NCBI GenBank assembly: GCA_963921195.1
Contig: OY992539.1
Coordinates: forward strand, 157,789,307 to 157,853,306
Direction: 5' to 3'
DNA length: 64,000 bases
Source of the DNA: Pegoplata infirma
Lineage: Eukaryota; Arthropoda; Insecta; Diptera; Anthomyiidae
This document shows positions 22,035 to 34,252 of the stretch, piece by piece. Positions within the stretch are counted from its first letter, which is position 1, and each line of letters begins with the position of its first letter. Below the pieces are notes generated by a model. The model searched no databases. It was not told the DNA's origin and saw nothing but the letters and a program-made list of their open reading frames with translations. The translations under genes were made by a program, and so were the position numbers.

Positions 22035-24859
22035 ATGTCTAAATCTTCTAACTTTTAATGTGCGCTCACTTATCGATATAAGTCGGCGCATTGATCTCCT
22101 CAACACACTGTTTTATAACAAAATAGACATAGCTTTCATACAAGAATGCCATCTTAGAAACAATACCAAATTAAAACTTAAAGGCTACAATTTCATTTAT
22201 GATAACTCTCGTATCGGGGTAGCTATTATTTTGAAGGAATCAATTAACTATAGGCGCATTGCAATTAATGGCATTGATTTTTTCTGTACTTTTATCGAAA
22301 TTGAACTCAAAATACAAAATTCCTTCAAGAAAATCTTGCTTGGATCTGTATATCCCTTGCAATTTTCCAACCTCTTCCATACACAATGGCTTGGAAAAAA
22401 TTCTTGATTTTGCTAAACGTTTTGATGGATTTGTCATTGGAGGCGACCTTAATGCCAAAAATCCTTTCTGGGGAGACCAAATTGAAAATTGCAATGAAAA
22501 AACGTTAAACTGTTGGCTCCTAAATCATACTCTAGAGGTACAGCGGGTCTCCGACAACACTCCTTCATTTCCTAACGGATCATCATTTTTGGACCACTTT
22601 TTAATAGACGCTAAATTGATCAATTCAAGTCTTCCTAATTTCCAAGTCTCCAGCCTATCCACTTTCTCCGATCATTTTCCAGTTAAGATTGAACTCAAAC
22701 TGGATAATTTTGATTTTACACTAAGTTGTCCCAATTTCTTTACATCCTTTAAAAACACCAACTGGGATCTCTTTCGTCGTGACTTGGAGATTGCAGCACA
22801 CAGTATAATGCCAAACAACAACCGAAATCTGCAAAATAACGAGATTGATCAATTAATTCAAGAATTTACATCAATTGTTAAATCTGTCTCAGATTCACAC
22901 TCTGAAAAGATTGGGCGTAAAAACCATAAGATTTTTATATCTGAAAAAATAAAAAAGTTCTTTGTTATAAAACACAGATGGCAAAAACAGCTGAAAAAAA
23001 TATACCATAGAACTGGTAACAGACTAAGTTTTGATTACAACGTGCTTTCAAAACAAATCAATCTTTTAAAAATCATAATAAAAGAACTTGTAAACTTGGA
23101 ACAAGCACAATTATTTACTCAGCGGTTGGAAAAAATTAGCCCCGGTCCTACCGCATTCAAAAAGGTTTATGAGATTATGGGGAAAAAAAAATCCCCTTTT
23201 TGTGAAAAAATTATTGTGGATGGTGTCCAAATAACAGATGATGATGATAAGTGCCGAATTTTTCATAACTTTTACTGTACAATATACGATGAAAAACTTC
23301 CAACAATGCCGGTATCTGATCTTGTAGATCGAGTATCTAACAGCATTTGCAATATTCCTAGAGTTATATACTCTTTTAACGGTGACTTTAGCTCGTTGGA
23401 AAACGAAGACACATACCACTTTGTAAATGTTAACACTGTAAGTGATATTATAAAAGGCATAAACAACAAGAAATCTTCCGGAATAGATGGAGTTTCTAAC
23501 TATATAATTAAAAAGTTTCCTACTACTGCAGTTGAGTTCCTTACGATTATATTCAACAATTGCATAAATAGTGGGTACTTCCCTATTGGATGGAAGGAGG
23601 CAAAAGTCCTACCCATAAAGAAGAAGAATTGTAGTGAAACAGTAGATGAATTTCGTCCAATTTCTTTACTCTCTAATCTGGGTAAAATATTAGAACACAT
23701 CCTAAAGAAAAAACTGGAAGGAGAGTTTATAATTAACCCATTATCATGTTTTCAATTTGGCTTCAGGCAATCACATTCAACTGTGCATGCATTGCTAAAA
23801 TTCCACAATGATGTAATAAACAATTTAAGAAACCAAAAGTGTACCGTAGCAATTTCACTGGACATCCAAAAAGCTTTTGACACAGCCTTACACAAAGGTA
23901 TTTTGCATAAATTGGTAGAGCTTGGAATTGATCCGTATTTAGTAAAATTGTTCCAAAGCTATTTTTTGGAACGTACATTCTGCATACAAATTAAAAACTC
24001 GTACTCCGATTTTGGCCCAGTAAAAAGTGGTGTACCTCAAGGAAGCGTACTGGCTCCTACACTCTTTAACTTATTTCTCTATGACTTTCCTCATGAAACT
24101 ACTGACTCTAAAGCAATCTTATATGCGGATGACTGTCTAATTTACTCGCACAATGAATCTCCGGCCAGAGCTTTAAATAATGCTGCAAACCATTTACAAA
24201 CCATAAACAGCTTTTACAAAGTTTGGGGAATTAATATAAATGCATCAAAGTCAGAAGCAATTTGTATAAGGAATGCATCGGGAAAATGTGCAAGGTACGT
24301 GGTTCCAGAAAGTAAGCGCCTACAGCTATTTCTAGATGGCATTGAGATACCGTTTAAGGACAACATCAAATATCTGGGTGTAACATTTAATAAACTTCTC
24401 AAATTTAACAATCATGGTAGACTTCTCTTATCCAAAGTTAAAAGAATCTCTGGCATGTTTTCAACTTTACTGAATAGCAAACATCTTCCCAGAAATACAA
24501 AGTTACTAATTTATAAAGTGGCCATTAGATCATCACTGATATACGCCTTCCCAATATGGTTCACAATTTCCCCCACTGTAGCAAAGGAGCTGGAAGTTTT
24601 TGAGAGAAGTGTACTCAGGAAATGCATCGGCAGGAACTATGCATCTCACATGAGGCGCTACTCTAATACTGTGATATACCAGGACTCAACTGTAATACCG
24701 TTATGTACCTACGCCTTGTCTCTGCAGAGGAGATTTGCAGAAAGACTTGGTGAACATGAAAACTGTCTTCTGAACGATATTTTTGAACACGAGGGTACTG
24801 TTGATTGGTCTAGTTCCGGCTACCTTTCTCCTGTTGGTATCCTAAGAGAGAACACATAA
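22024..24859 (+). pseudogene. LINE ORF2 (endonuclease and reverse transcriptase), frameshifted
   Basis: Starts at the ATG overlapping the ORF1 stop. The first 110 codons or so are the APE-type endonuclease (LNLLTFNVRSLIDISRRIDL, FIQECHLRN). A frameshift near 22355 moves the remainder to another frame: GGDLNAKNPFWG and SDHFPVKI complete the endonuclease. The reverse transcriptase has EFRPISLLSNLGKILE, FGFRQSHSTVHAL, VAISLDIQKAFDTALHKG, GVPQGSVLAPTLFN, the catalytic ILYADDCLIYS and a KYLGVTF thumb motif. The protein ends soon after the thumb, without RNase H or a zinc knuckle. Family placement (Jockey/CR1-like) is by motif order only. Confidence 0.85.
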
Positions 24860-25403
24860 TCCGACACTGGCTTCGGTATCCTACCTGATTTTTTCGTCAA
24901 GTCTATCTCAGGCTCACACAGAGGCTGACACATTTTGTTACATTATTTTATTTAACTTTTATATGTAAATTATAATTGCGATATTTATTTGTATAATAAT
25001 ACAACTCGATTTTATCTGTGATAATTGTATGTTTTTAAAGTAACAATCCGGTAACGGTCTTGTTTGTTAATTTAAATGTTATTTAGTTTTAAGTGTTTTG
25101 TTTGTTTGAATCTTTTTTTAACAGAATCTCTCTGTTTGACACAGTCAATGTCGGGAGCAAACATTGTTATATTAAATTTAAAAAAAAGGATATACTTTAT
25201 ACATATATTTTCATTTTAGCATGTAGCTTATGCATTCATTGTGAATTAGAACAAAACTTAAATAGTTCTAAGAAAAAAAAAAAAATTGTGATACTGTCGT
25301 TTTGTATCTTAACATTTGTTTTGAAGCCTCAATAAAGAATTTACTTACTTACTTGTTCGTTTAGTACCATTTTTGTTCGTTTAGTACCATTACTTGTTTT
25401 GTT

Positions 25404-25756
25404 AAGTAATTTGAGTATTTTATAGCAATAAAATACAGTCATGAATACGGTAACTTAAATGATATTGTTATACTTTAAAATGACTATTGCCAACAGTTGA
25501 CCGTTATAACGGTTGAACGTTGCACTGTGGGTTCTTGTTACCATACAGGCTAGTCCCCATGATTGGACTGATAATTATATACAAATCTAGCAACAACTGT
25601 TGAGTCATACTGCTATACTTTCCACTGTACTAAGAATTGCTGATCAAGCAATTCTTACTTATAAATAGTCTGAAAATTTAATCAATAAAAACAATTCACT
25701 TTGCTCAACCAGCAAAGAAACACCAAAATAAAAACGTGTTTAATTATTGTAATTAC
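25404..25756 (+). repeat. Probable 3' LTR of the gypsy-type element
   Basis: A 350-bp non-coding segment ends the retrotransposon before Helitron sequence resumes. It starts near AGTAATTTGAG and ends near TGTAATTACACT, and contains a possible TATA box in ACTTATAAATAGTCTG and a polyadenylation signal in CCAAAATAAAAACG. The 5' LTR is missing, so the ends cannot be confirmed by comparison. Confidence 0.35.
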
Positions 25757-27068
25757 ACTGCCTTTTCAGCAATTACGCTTAAACGGCTGAACCGATTTTA
25801 AAGAAATTTTCACCACATATAGTACTAATCCAAGCGATAAATATAGTTCACAATAGGACGGCGATCAGACAAAGGGGTGGAAATGCCACGACCATTTATA
25901 TTACATTGAAAGTCATTTCTACCTGTTCCGTAATCACGCTTAAACGTCATAACCGGTTTTAATGAAAATTTCACCACACATAGTACTAACCCTGGCGGGC
26001 ACTATAGGTTATAATAGGAGGGCGCTCTGACGGATGGGCGTATAAGTCCACTCCCCTTTGTATTACATTGAAAGTTATTTCTGCATATTCCGTAAACATT
26101 CTTAAACCTCTGAAACGATTTTATTGAAATTTTTAACACAGATAGTACTAACCGAAGCGGGAACAATATGCCATATCAGCACGTGATTGAGAAAAGGCGT
26201 TGTATTAATTTAAAATTTCTTTTGCCTGCTATAACTATAGGACATAAAATGAGCGTTTAGACAAAGAGGCATAAAATGACACCCCTGTTAAACTTATTGC
26301 ACGTTCTTTCCGCCTTTTTCACAATCACGCTTATTCGGGTAAACTGATTTTAAAGAAACTAACCGAGGCGGGAACTATTGGCCGTAAATGAGTGCGATTT
26401 GACAAAGGGAAGTAAAATCCTCTTTTGTATTACATTGAAAGTTATTTCTGCCTGTTCCATAATCATGCTTAAACGCCTTAACCGATTTTAATGGAATTTT
26501 CATCACATATAGTACTTCCGAAGCGGGAACTATAAACCGTAGTAGATCTCGAGGCGTATGTTGCCACGCCCATTTTCTCCACACTGAAAGTTTTTTCAGT
26601 CTGTTCCGTAATTACGCTTAAGCGTCTAAACTGATTTTAACAAAAGTTTCACTACATATAGTACTAACCGAGGCGGTAAAAGTATGCCATATTAGCGCGT
26701 GATTGGGCAAAGGCATTGTAAAATGCCGCCCCCCCCTTGCACTATTTGAAAATTATTTTTGCCAGTTCTGTAAACACGTAAAAATGGCTGAGCCGATTTT
26801 TACTAACTGACTAACCGATGCGGGACCATATCAGCGTGCGATCGAACAAAGCGACAAAAATTGCCACACGCCTCTGTCATAAATTGAAAGTTATTTCTGC
26901 CTATTCGGTAATCACGCTTAAACGTCGAGTACTAACCGAGGCGGGAACAATGGGCCATATCAGCGCGATGTAGTGCTAACCTAGGATGGAACCATAGGGC
27001 ATTACAAACTATCATTCACTATATAATATTTTTTTCAACCCGGGCGACGCCGGGTGCAAAACAGCTAG
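25757..27068 (+). mobile_element. Helitron-like element, 3' part with tandem units
   Basis: About seven degenerate units of about 150 bp, each with TCCGTAATCACGCTTAAACG, an ACCGATTTTAA..AAATTTTCACCACA stretch, ATAGTACTAACCGAGGCGGG and an ATGCCACGCCC-like end. The 3' terminus is diagnostic: hairpin CCCGGGCGACGCCGGG at 27039-27055, a short spacer, then CTAG at 27065-27068 followed by T. No Rep/helicase gene, so non-autonomous. Minus-strand relatives end at 49432 and 50465. Confidence 0.8.
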
Positions 27069-27524
27069 TAAAACTATAGTTTAAACTAAAACTCTATTAA
27101 ATAAATTCAAATAAATATGTTCTTTTTATTACGTTTGAAAAATATTTAAAAAAAAACTCATTCCGAATATAGTGTTCTAAAGTAGTGGAATCCATATTAT
27201 TTTCCTTCTTATTGACATATTTGGATGTTATTTTAAACTACTTTTTTTGCAACAAAAAATATTCACTAATTGCTACTTTTTATGTAGTTTAAGTCTACTT
27301 CGTTTTTTTTGCTGGAATAACACAATATTTAAAATTTTTTAAATTATTATTTCTGTAAAGACAGTCGAGCTCAGGCTCTAATTATAATTATGTATTATAA
27401 TTTTTTGATTTGTTATATATGGTTTTGAATTGAGAAAAGTGTGAAAGAAAAATTTTAATTTTTCTAAAAATTTAAGACATCCTGGTTTGTTTCTTACTAG
27501 TTTCATATTATCCAGTTATAATAA
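27069..27524. other. AT-rich intron DNA
   Basis: No gene or clear repeat. An AAACTACTTTTTTTGC stretch near 27238 and a TTTTTTGCTGG near 27306 resemble internal or end pieces of other elements but have no partner nearby. Confidence 0.3.
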
Positions 27525-30500
27525 CACAGTGCAACACGAAAAAAATAACCATATACGGACACCACTACGTGATAAAAGACTAAAAAAAAAGACCCGTGTC
27601 TCCCAATTTTTCCCAAAGTCATGCACTTTTTTTTATGGGCCGCCAAAGATTTGGGGCCTCGGTAACATAATTTTCTCAGGCTCATATCTTGCAAACCGTT
27701 CAGAATTTCGATTTACTCTCTGAGGCAAAGGTGTAGCTCTTGTAAAAGAATAAATAAAGAACAAAAATTGCGAACATATAAAAAAAAACTTCACCTTCCA
27801 GATCAAAATCGCAAAAAACTTAAAAAAATTCGATTTTTTTTTACCTTTTTCCCGTGTTCAGGTCCATAGGTAGCAAACCGTTCAAAATTCAAGGAAACAA
27901 TCAACTACAAAAATTTACCTAAGATCTCAATAAACAAATTTCTAGAACATATAAACTTCCTGGGAATTATTCTTAACACCGTTTTTTAATTTCATTTGTT
28001 TTTTATTTACTTCAACATTGAGATACTATGCTATCTATTACAAAAATATTAAAAAAAAGGTATTCGTATTATGTTTATAATGTTGATGGCCCTGGACTTG
28101 CAAATTGCGCTCTCTTAAGTTGTGGATCCAAATCGTCGTCCGAATATTCCGAATCTGACTCTGATTCAGAACTTATGGTGTCCACAGGCACGTTGCTTCC
28201 AGACTGCCCTCCATCATCAGCTCTTTCTTCTTCAAATACTTCATTAACATCATACAGGCTGATCTTGTGACTCCACCAACATACCTGAACTGAATTAGAA
28301 AATAAATCAAAAAAGGAATGCAAAACAATGCATCAATAAAATTAATATTACCTCTGCAAGCAATGCGTCGAGGTTTGTGGTTTAGTGAAACCGTTCTCCT
28401 TGCTCATCGGATTCGGTAGGGAGTTGTTTGATAAAATCGTCAAAATGAAAATGAAGAAAATGCAGCTTTAATGTCATCGATGCGCCGATTATCTCAAAAT
28501 AATGCAGCATTTCTTTCACCCATTCTCTTGCTTCCGGTTCCGCGTCTCGATCCCCTCCCAAGACTCTGGTGTATACACGCTGAAGGTAAATCCATGCCAT
28601 TGAATGATTTTCATCAAGCGATGAATCAAAGTTGCTCTTGAATAGCTTTCTAATGTCAGGGCCATTAAGTACGCCTGTTAAATGAAAACAAAAAATAAAG
28701 ACAGAAAAGAAAACATTAACATAGTGTGAATAGTACAATTAGGTGAACAAAAATTCGTTTTAAATTTACTACAATACCTTTTTTAATTTTGTCATCGCTA
28801 CGCTTTGGGAAAACGCTTTTCAAATAGTCGAATGCGTTTTGACAATTTACAACGCCCACTTCGATGAATTTTTTAACAATTCCCAATTTTATGTGGAGCG
28901 GTGGCAGCAAGATGTCTTGAGTATTGTCAATTAAAGGTGCATTCTTCAGGCTATGTTGTTCAATTTGTTCATTCACACTTCATCTTGGCCTCCACGAATT
29001 ACATTGGAATTGATTCAGAGGTGAGCGTGAATCCCAATTACAAAGAAAACAAAAGAATTTTGGGAAGCCGCCCTTATCGATGATCCCTTGCAAAATGTTG
29101 ATGACCTTCAAATCACAGCAAATCTTCCATTTATTTTCGTAATATTTGATTTTTTCCATTATATCTTTCAATGTTTCATAGCTTTCTTTCATGTTGATAC
29201 CCATTGCTAGCGGAATGGAAGGTTTTCGGTTCGACACATGCAACAACACTGCTTTCAAGCTTGAAACAGAACCATCAATAAATAATCTCCACTCACTAGC
29301 GATGTAGTTCATTCCCATTTTTACCACCAAAGCTTTTATATCGTTGCAGTAAGCGAACGAATTGTCATCATTTAGAGTGTAGAGCCCCTGAAATTCAGCT
29401 TGTCGTTTGCGGTACGCCGTAGAGTTAACATTAGCATGTGTGAGTTTTCTTTGCTTTAAAAAAGCTGTCAAAAATATTGCAAGTCGCTGCGATAATCCCA
29501 ATATGGCCACAATGAAATCCATTTCCATTTGTGTTACAAGTTGTGGTCCATCTCTTCCCTGTTGGGGCTCATAATCGGTAATAGATCTTCATAAGTAACA
29601 CCACTTGCTCTACTCATTGCTGTAAATTCTGTAGTACGATCTGGAGTTGGCGGCCTTGGTGATACAAAATTTTCAGGTGCAAGCACTGGTAGTGTGGCTG
29701 TTGCTTTATAAATTTTGTTCTTCTCAGCATGTCGATTTAGACGACATGTGTAATTTACGCATGCATAGCAACTGGTTGCATCATGATCACCTGGGCGATT
29801 AATCCAGTTTACCGGCTTACAATACTTCATAGTACCTCTGCCTCCACTCAACCATGCCATGAGATTGTTATAACATTGGCGACACACTGTATCAGGTGTG
29901 TAATTTTCACCGGTCAAGTCCACTTCGTCATAAAAAAAATGTATATGCTCTTTTGAATTCACTAGTTAAAAGATTCTTTTCCTTTTGAAATCTTTTAGAT
30001 GTTTTTTTTTCTGGTTTGATGACCGCAAACGTAGCAAAATAAATCAATTTTTTCACACTGCATACTGAAACTGTCAGTTGCCACTGTTGTGTACGAATTA
30101 TGTTGTAGCACTTTATATAACTTTCACCGCGTCACTTTTTTCACTTTTGCGGCTACCTAAGCGCTACCTAAACGGTGTTAAGAATTATTCCCAGGAAGTT
30201 TATATGTTGTAGAAATTTGTTTATTGAGATCTTAGGTAAATCTTTGTAGTTGATTGTTTCCTTGAATTTTGAACGGTTTGCTACTTATGGACCTGAACAG
30301 GAGAAAAAAGGTAAAAAAATGAAATTAAAAAATTTTCGGCAAATTTTTCACTTTTGCGCGCTACCTAAACAGTGTTAAGAATCATCTCTAGGAAGTTTAT
30401 ATGTTCTAGAAATTTGTTTATTGAGATCTTAGATAAATTTTTGTAGTTGATTGTTTCCTTGAATTTTGAACGGTTTGCTACCTATGGACCTGAACACGGG

Positions 30501-30838
30501 AAAAAAGGTAAAAAAAATCTAATTTTTTTAAGTTTTTTGCGATTTTGATCTGGAAGGTGAAGTTTTTTTGATTTTATACGTTCGCTATGACAAGAGCTAC
30601 AACTTTGCTTCAGGGAGTAAATCGAAATTCTGAACGGTTTGCAAGATATGAGCCCGAGAAAATGATCACTTTTTTGCGAAAATGATACCGAGGCCCCAAA
30701 TCTTTGGCGGCCCATAAAAAAAAGTGCATGACTTTGGGAAAAATTGGGAGACACGGGTCTTTTTTTTTTTAGTCTTTTATCACGTAGTGGTGTCCGTATA
30801 TGGTTATTTTGCCATGACTTAAAAAATTACACACAGTG
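27525..30838. mobile_element. Foldback DNA transposon carrying a transposase-like gene
   Basis: Begins CACAGTGCAACACG and ends ACACACAGTG, with TAA at both flanks, as in the element at 17203-20443. Long inverted arms (27525-27990, 30170-30838) share ATAACCATATACGGACACCA, GACCCGTGTCTCCCAATTTT, CCAAAGATTTGGGGCCTCGG and CCTAAGATCTCAATAAACAA. The right arm holds a tandem duplication of about 195 bp (30171-30371 and 30372 on), a feature of foldback elements. Between the arms, on the minus strand, is a decayed multi-exon gene. Confidence 0.75.
28075..29962 (-). pseudogene. Transposase-like protein of the foldback element, decayed
   Basis: Read from 29962 downward. An N-terminal zinc-binding-looking region (VCRQCYNNLMAWL, SCYACVNYTC) is followed by a frameshift near 29545. 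Then comes a probable RNase H-fold core: AYCNDIKALVVKMG, EWRLFIDGSVSSLKAVLL, CCDLKVINILQG, FCFLCNWDSR. After an in-frame TGA at 28978-28980 come LPPLHIKLGIVKKF and SDDKIKKG. A GT-AG intron at about 28676-28780 separates that from GVLNGPDIRKLFK, LHFLHFHFDDF and SDEQGERFH. An acidic tail follows a possible second intron (28300-28385). The Asp in LFIDGS, the Asp in CCDLKV and a late Glu are candidate catalytic residues. I recall this family as a widespread uncharacterised one in arthropods and cnidarians, but cannot name it. Confidence 0.65.
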
Positions 30839-30917
30839 TAATCTTCAGAAAAACTTTTAATGTCAAATTTATTCAGTTAATAGTCAATAGAACTCTATAT
30901 GTGAAAATTATTAACAG

Positions 30918-31008
30918 ATCGCAGCCGACAAGGATTGAACCCATCATCTGTAATACTTTGCTATTAACTGCTTGTAACGTACAATCACTCTAGACCGATA
31001 CGCCAAGT
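30918..31008 (-). other. tRNA-like sequence
   Basis: The minus strand carries TATCGGTCTAGAGTG (A-box-like) and GATGGGTTCAATCCTTG (B-box-like), with a longer spacer than a normal tRNA. It lies between the foldback element and the next LINE. Probably a tRNA-derived repeat. Confidence 0.4.
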
Positions 31009-31015
31009 AGGCTGT

Positions 31016-33175
31016 TATTTATTTATTTATCGTATGGCTTTAACATAAAAATATTAATAAAATAATATAAACAATTATAAAACAGAGTTAAGCAAATTTA
31101 CTATTAGCTTCCATAATAAAGAAAAGAAACATAGAATTAAATAAGTAAGCAAGTTATATATTGATATCCATGTTTGACAGCCATTGTACAGCTGCAGCTC
31201 CTGCGTTGTTTAATTCGGAAAAGTGTTGTGAAAATCTTCTCTGCGGGCACTCTGATGTTATGTGGTACATCGACTGTACAACGTTGCTGCAGTCGCAATA
31301 GGGAGTATTAGCGGAACCCCATTTATAAAGTGTTGCCGCGCATCTGCCTTGGTTGGTTCGGATACGATTAAGTCTTACCCATAGTAGCCTGGGTAGCTCA
31401 GAACCAGGTGGCATGCTAGTGAGGTCTTGGAACTGGAAAAGATCTTCACGGGAGGAGATGTTCCACTCATTTTGCCAGATGTTATGAGCCTCAAAGTTTG
31501 ATTGTTTAAAATCCCTCGCTAATTTAAGAGGTGGTTTACGAGATGGCAGTTTGTTTTCCAAACATGTGTCGATGTAGTCATGGATTGGGAGATTTGGGTT
31601 CGATAAGATTTTGTTATATTCACGCAGTAGAGCATTTTGGCGTCTTATATCGGGTGGAACTATATTGCAAAGAACTGGTAAGAATCTTATTGGTGTTGAG
31701 GACATTGTCCCTGATATAATTCGCATTGATGCGTTTAGCTGGACATCTATTTTACCAACGTGAGCGCTGTTTAACCAGACTGGAGCACAGTATTCTGCAG
31801 CCGAGTATACTAGACCAAGAGTTGCAGATCGGAGAGTACTACCTGATGCACCCCAGGTTGTAGATGCTAATTTTTGTATAATGTTGTTTCTTGTTTTTAT
31901 TTTCCCCGCTGTATTTTCTATATGGCGTTTGAACGTTTAAGTTCTGTCTAGTGTAACGCCCAAGTATTTTGGTGTTGGATTATGATTTAAAACAACGTCG
32001 TGAAAGTATACTTTCAGCTTGCAATCTGCTTGATTGTTATTAAGGTGAAAACAAGAAACCTCTGTCTTGTTTAAACTGGGGCATAGGCGCCATTTTTTGA
32101 AGTACTCGCCTAATGAGGACAGGTCTTGTGTGAGGACCCTTTCAGAATGCATCATATCAGAGTGCTGTGTGGCGATAGCTATGTCGTCGGCATATGCGAA
32201 TTTTTTGGATAAAGTAGATGGTATATCATGAGTATATACGTTGAAAAGAAGAGGAGCAAGTACCGAACCCTGTGGGAGGCCATTTTGAAGCTTACATTGA
32301 CGTCTTTGCTTTCCATCAAGAAAGACTATGAAATGTCTGTCACTTAACATGTTGTTAAGTAGAGTTGCCGTTTTGATGCATGGTATGATCTTAAGGAATT
32401 TATATATCATACCATCTTTCCACACTGTATCGTAAGCTGATTTTAGATCAACAAAAGCTACAGACGTTTTCAGCTTAGCTTGGAAGCCGGATTCGATATA
32501 TGTGGTCAGGGCAAGCACTTGGTCGGTGCAACTTCGTCCTGATCGGAACCCTGCTTGTTCCACTGGAATAATGTTGTTCACAGTAGTTTCAATTCTGTTA
32601 TAGATAAGTCTTTCTAAAACTTTATACACGACACTAAGAAGAGCAATAGGACGGTAGCTATCAGCGTGATCATTGGGTTTGCCTGTTTTTAGTAGGGCAA
32701 GGATTTTGGATCTTTTCATCGCAGTAGGTACGTGTCCAGTCAACATGATATTAGAATTGAGATAACCATTTTCTAAAGTTTTTACCACTGTGAATGAAGA
32801 ATTCAGGGAACACACCATCTGAACCTGCAGACTTTCCTGGTTTAAGCTGCCGGATGGCACCATTAATTTCGTCTACACAGAATGGACCTGAGTAATCCTG
32901 AATAATTTGTGTTTCTGATCTTAGCGCTTTGAGTTTCTTCTTGATGGCGATAGTATCGCTTTTGTCCGAGATAATTTTGGATGATTTCTTTATATTAAGC
33001 GCAATATCGTTTGGGTGTATTGCTGACTTGTGTGTTGTGATAGGCGTGCTACTTCCCAACTTACGAAGTAGGCTCCACTCTTGTCGACTGGAATGTGAGA
33101 AGTTTGTATTTTCCACGGTCTGCTGCCACTTCTGAGTACGAGAGTTGTCGAGGGAGTTTAGCAATTCATTGTAAT
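31016..33175 (-). mobile_element. 5'-truncated non-LTR retrotransposon
   Basis: Minus-strand LINE with only the pre-RT region, reverse transcriptase and C-terminus. The 3' end has an (AAAT)n tail (ATAAATAAATAAATAA at about 31018-31032), and the 5' end stops near 33175 before any endonuclease, as expected from incomplete reverse transcription. It differs in sequence from the LINE at 20588-25352. Confidence 0.75.
31154..33164 (-). pseudogene. LINE reverse transcriptase, frameshifted
   Basis: Read from 33164 downward. The first frame ends with DEINGAIRQLKPGKSAGSDG, then a frameshift near 32780. The main frame (down to 31937) holds SYRPIALLSVVYKVLERL, QAGFRSGRSCTDQVLAL, VAFVDLKSAYDTVWKDG, GLPQGSVLAPLLFN, the catalytic KFAYADDIAI and KYLGVTLDRT. 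A stop or frameshift at about 31937 separates it from the C-terminal piece (31726-31154). That piece has WVRLNRIRTNQGRCAATLYK and a Cys/His cluster (YCDCSNVVQSMYHITSECP), a tail typical of many insect Jockey-type LINEs. No endonuclease, and no initiating Met of its own. Confidence 0.8.
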
Positions 33176-34252
33176 TTGTGTAAACAAACTCAATTTTTAG
33201 TAATCATTATTCTTCTTCCTCTCCTTCGTCAATTTTTAATTTGTGTTTTGATTTTTTCCCTTCAACATTTTCATATTTTTTAAAAACATACTTTGATGTT
33301 TAAATTTATAACTTTTCAAAAAATCAAAAATGTGCAAACCAATGGTTTTGAAATCTATTATAATTAGTATTTTTCAACAATTGGTACATTTCATTACCAT
33401 TGGTAATTATTTTTTTCATTATCATTGATATCGTCCAATGGTAATGAAATTTTAATGGTAATGAAAAATTCCCATCTCTGTGACAATCTAAATAAAAAAA
33501 GTCCCAAGAATCACCCGTGAGATATAGACGTCAAAGGTCACAAAAACCGGATTTTTTACAGATTTTTGCTAATATCGTACGCTTTAAGAGTCTATTACAA
33601 AACTTGTAGAATATACAATTATCTACAATATGTTTCTAAATACTTTTTTCGTTGTCGTTTGGTTGATGTTTTTCTTGCTACTTTCGCACAAGCATAAATG
33701 TTATAGTATGTGTGTGCTTTCAAAAAAATGAATTTAAAAGAATTAATTCAAAAAAAGAATTAAATCAAAAAAATAAAATTAATTCAAAAAAGGAATTAAA
33801 GAATCAAAAAAAGAATTAAATCAAAAAAAAATGAAAATTAATTAATTCAAAATGAATTGATTCAAAATGAATTAATTCAAAAAGAATTAATTCAAAATGA
33901 ATTAATTCAAAAAGAATTAATTCATGCTTGAATTAATTCTTTGAATTAAAATTGAATTATTCACAAAATTAATTAATTAAAAATAATGTGAATTAATTCA
34001 CAAATTGAATTAATTCTTCAAAGGTCTGACTACAAATCACAATTTAGTAGGCGTTTGAATTATTATTTTCATATTTTCCCCTTGAAGTCTTTTTTCAAAA
34101 CTTTAAAGGTCTTGGGATAGCTCAAAAATTATTCAAATGAGCTGAAATTTTTTCTGGATTAGTTTTTTCGGTAACCTAACGAAATAAGCCCAGGGGAGCG
34201 TGATTCGGAGCAACTTAAAAAATAAGTGCCAGTCTACTGATCAATAATATAA
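33176..34252. other. AT-rich DNA with GAATTAATTC tandem words
   Basis: No gene. At 33380-33470 inverted ATTACCATTGG/CCAATGGTAAT words occur. At 33725-34015 the decamer-like GAATTAATTCAAAAA is repeated about 15 times with variation, a self-complementary low-complexity array. Confidence 0.6.

Larger units (their letters stand above)
20588..25352 (+). mobile_element. Jockey-superfamily non-LTR retrotransposon, near full length
   Basis: Two overlapping ORFs, a 3' tail of TTAC repeats after AATAAAGAATT, and a 12-bp duplication TTGTTCGTTTAG at 20576-20587 and 25353-25364. The 5' end looks complete. No RNase H or LTR. ORF1 has one internal stop and ORF2 one frameshift, so this copy is dead but fairly young. 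It inserted into the 3' part of the gypsy-type element. Confidence 0.8.
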
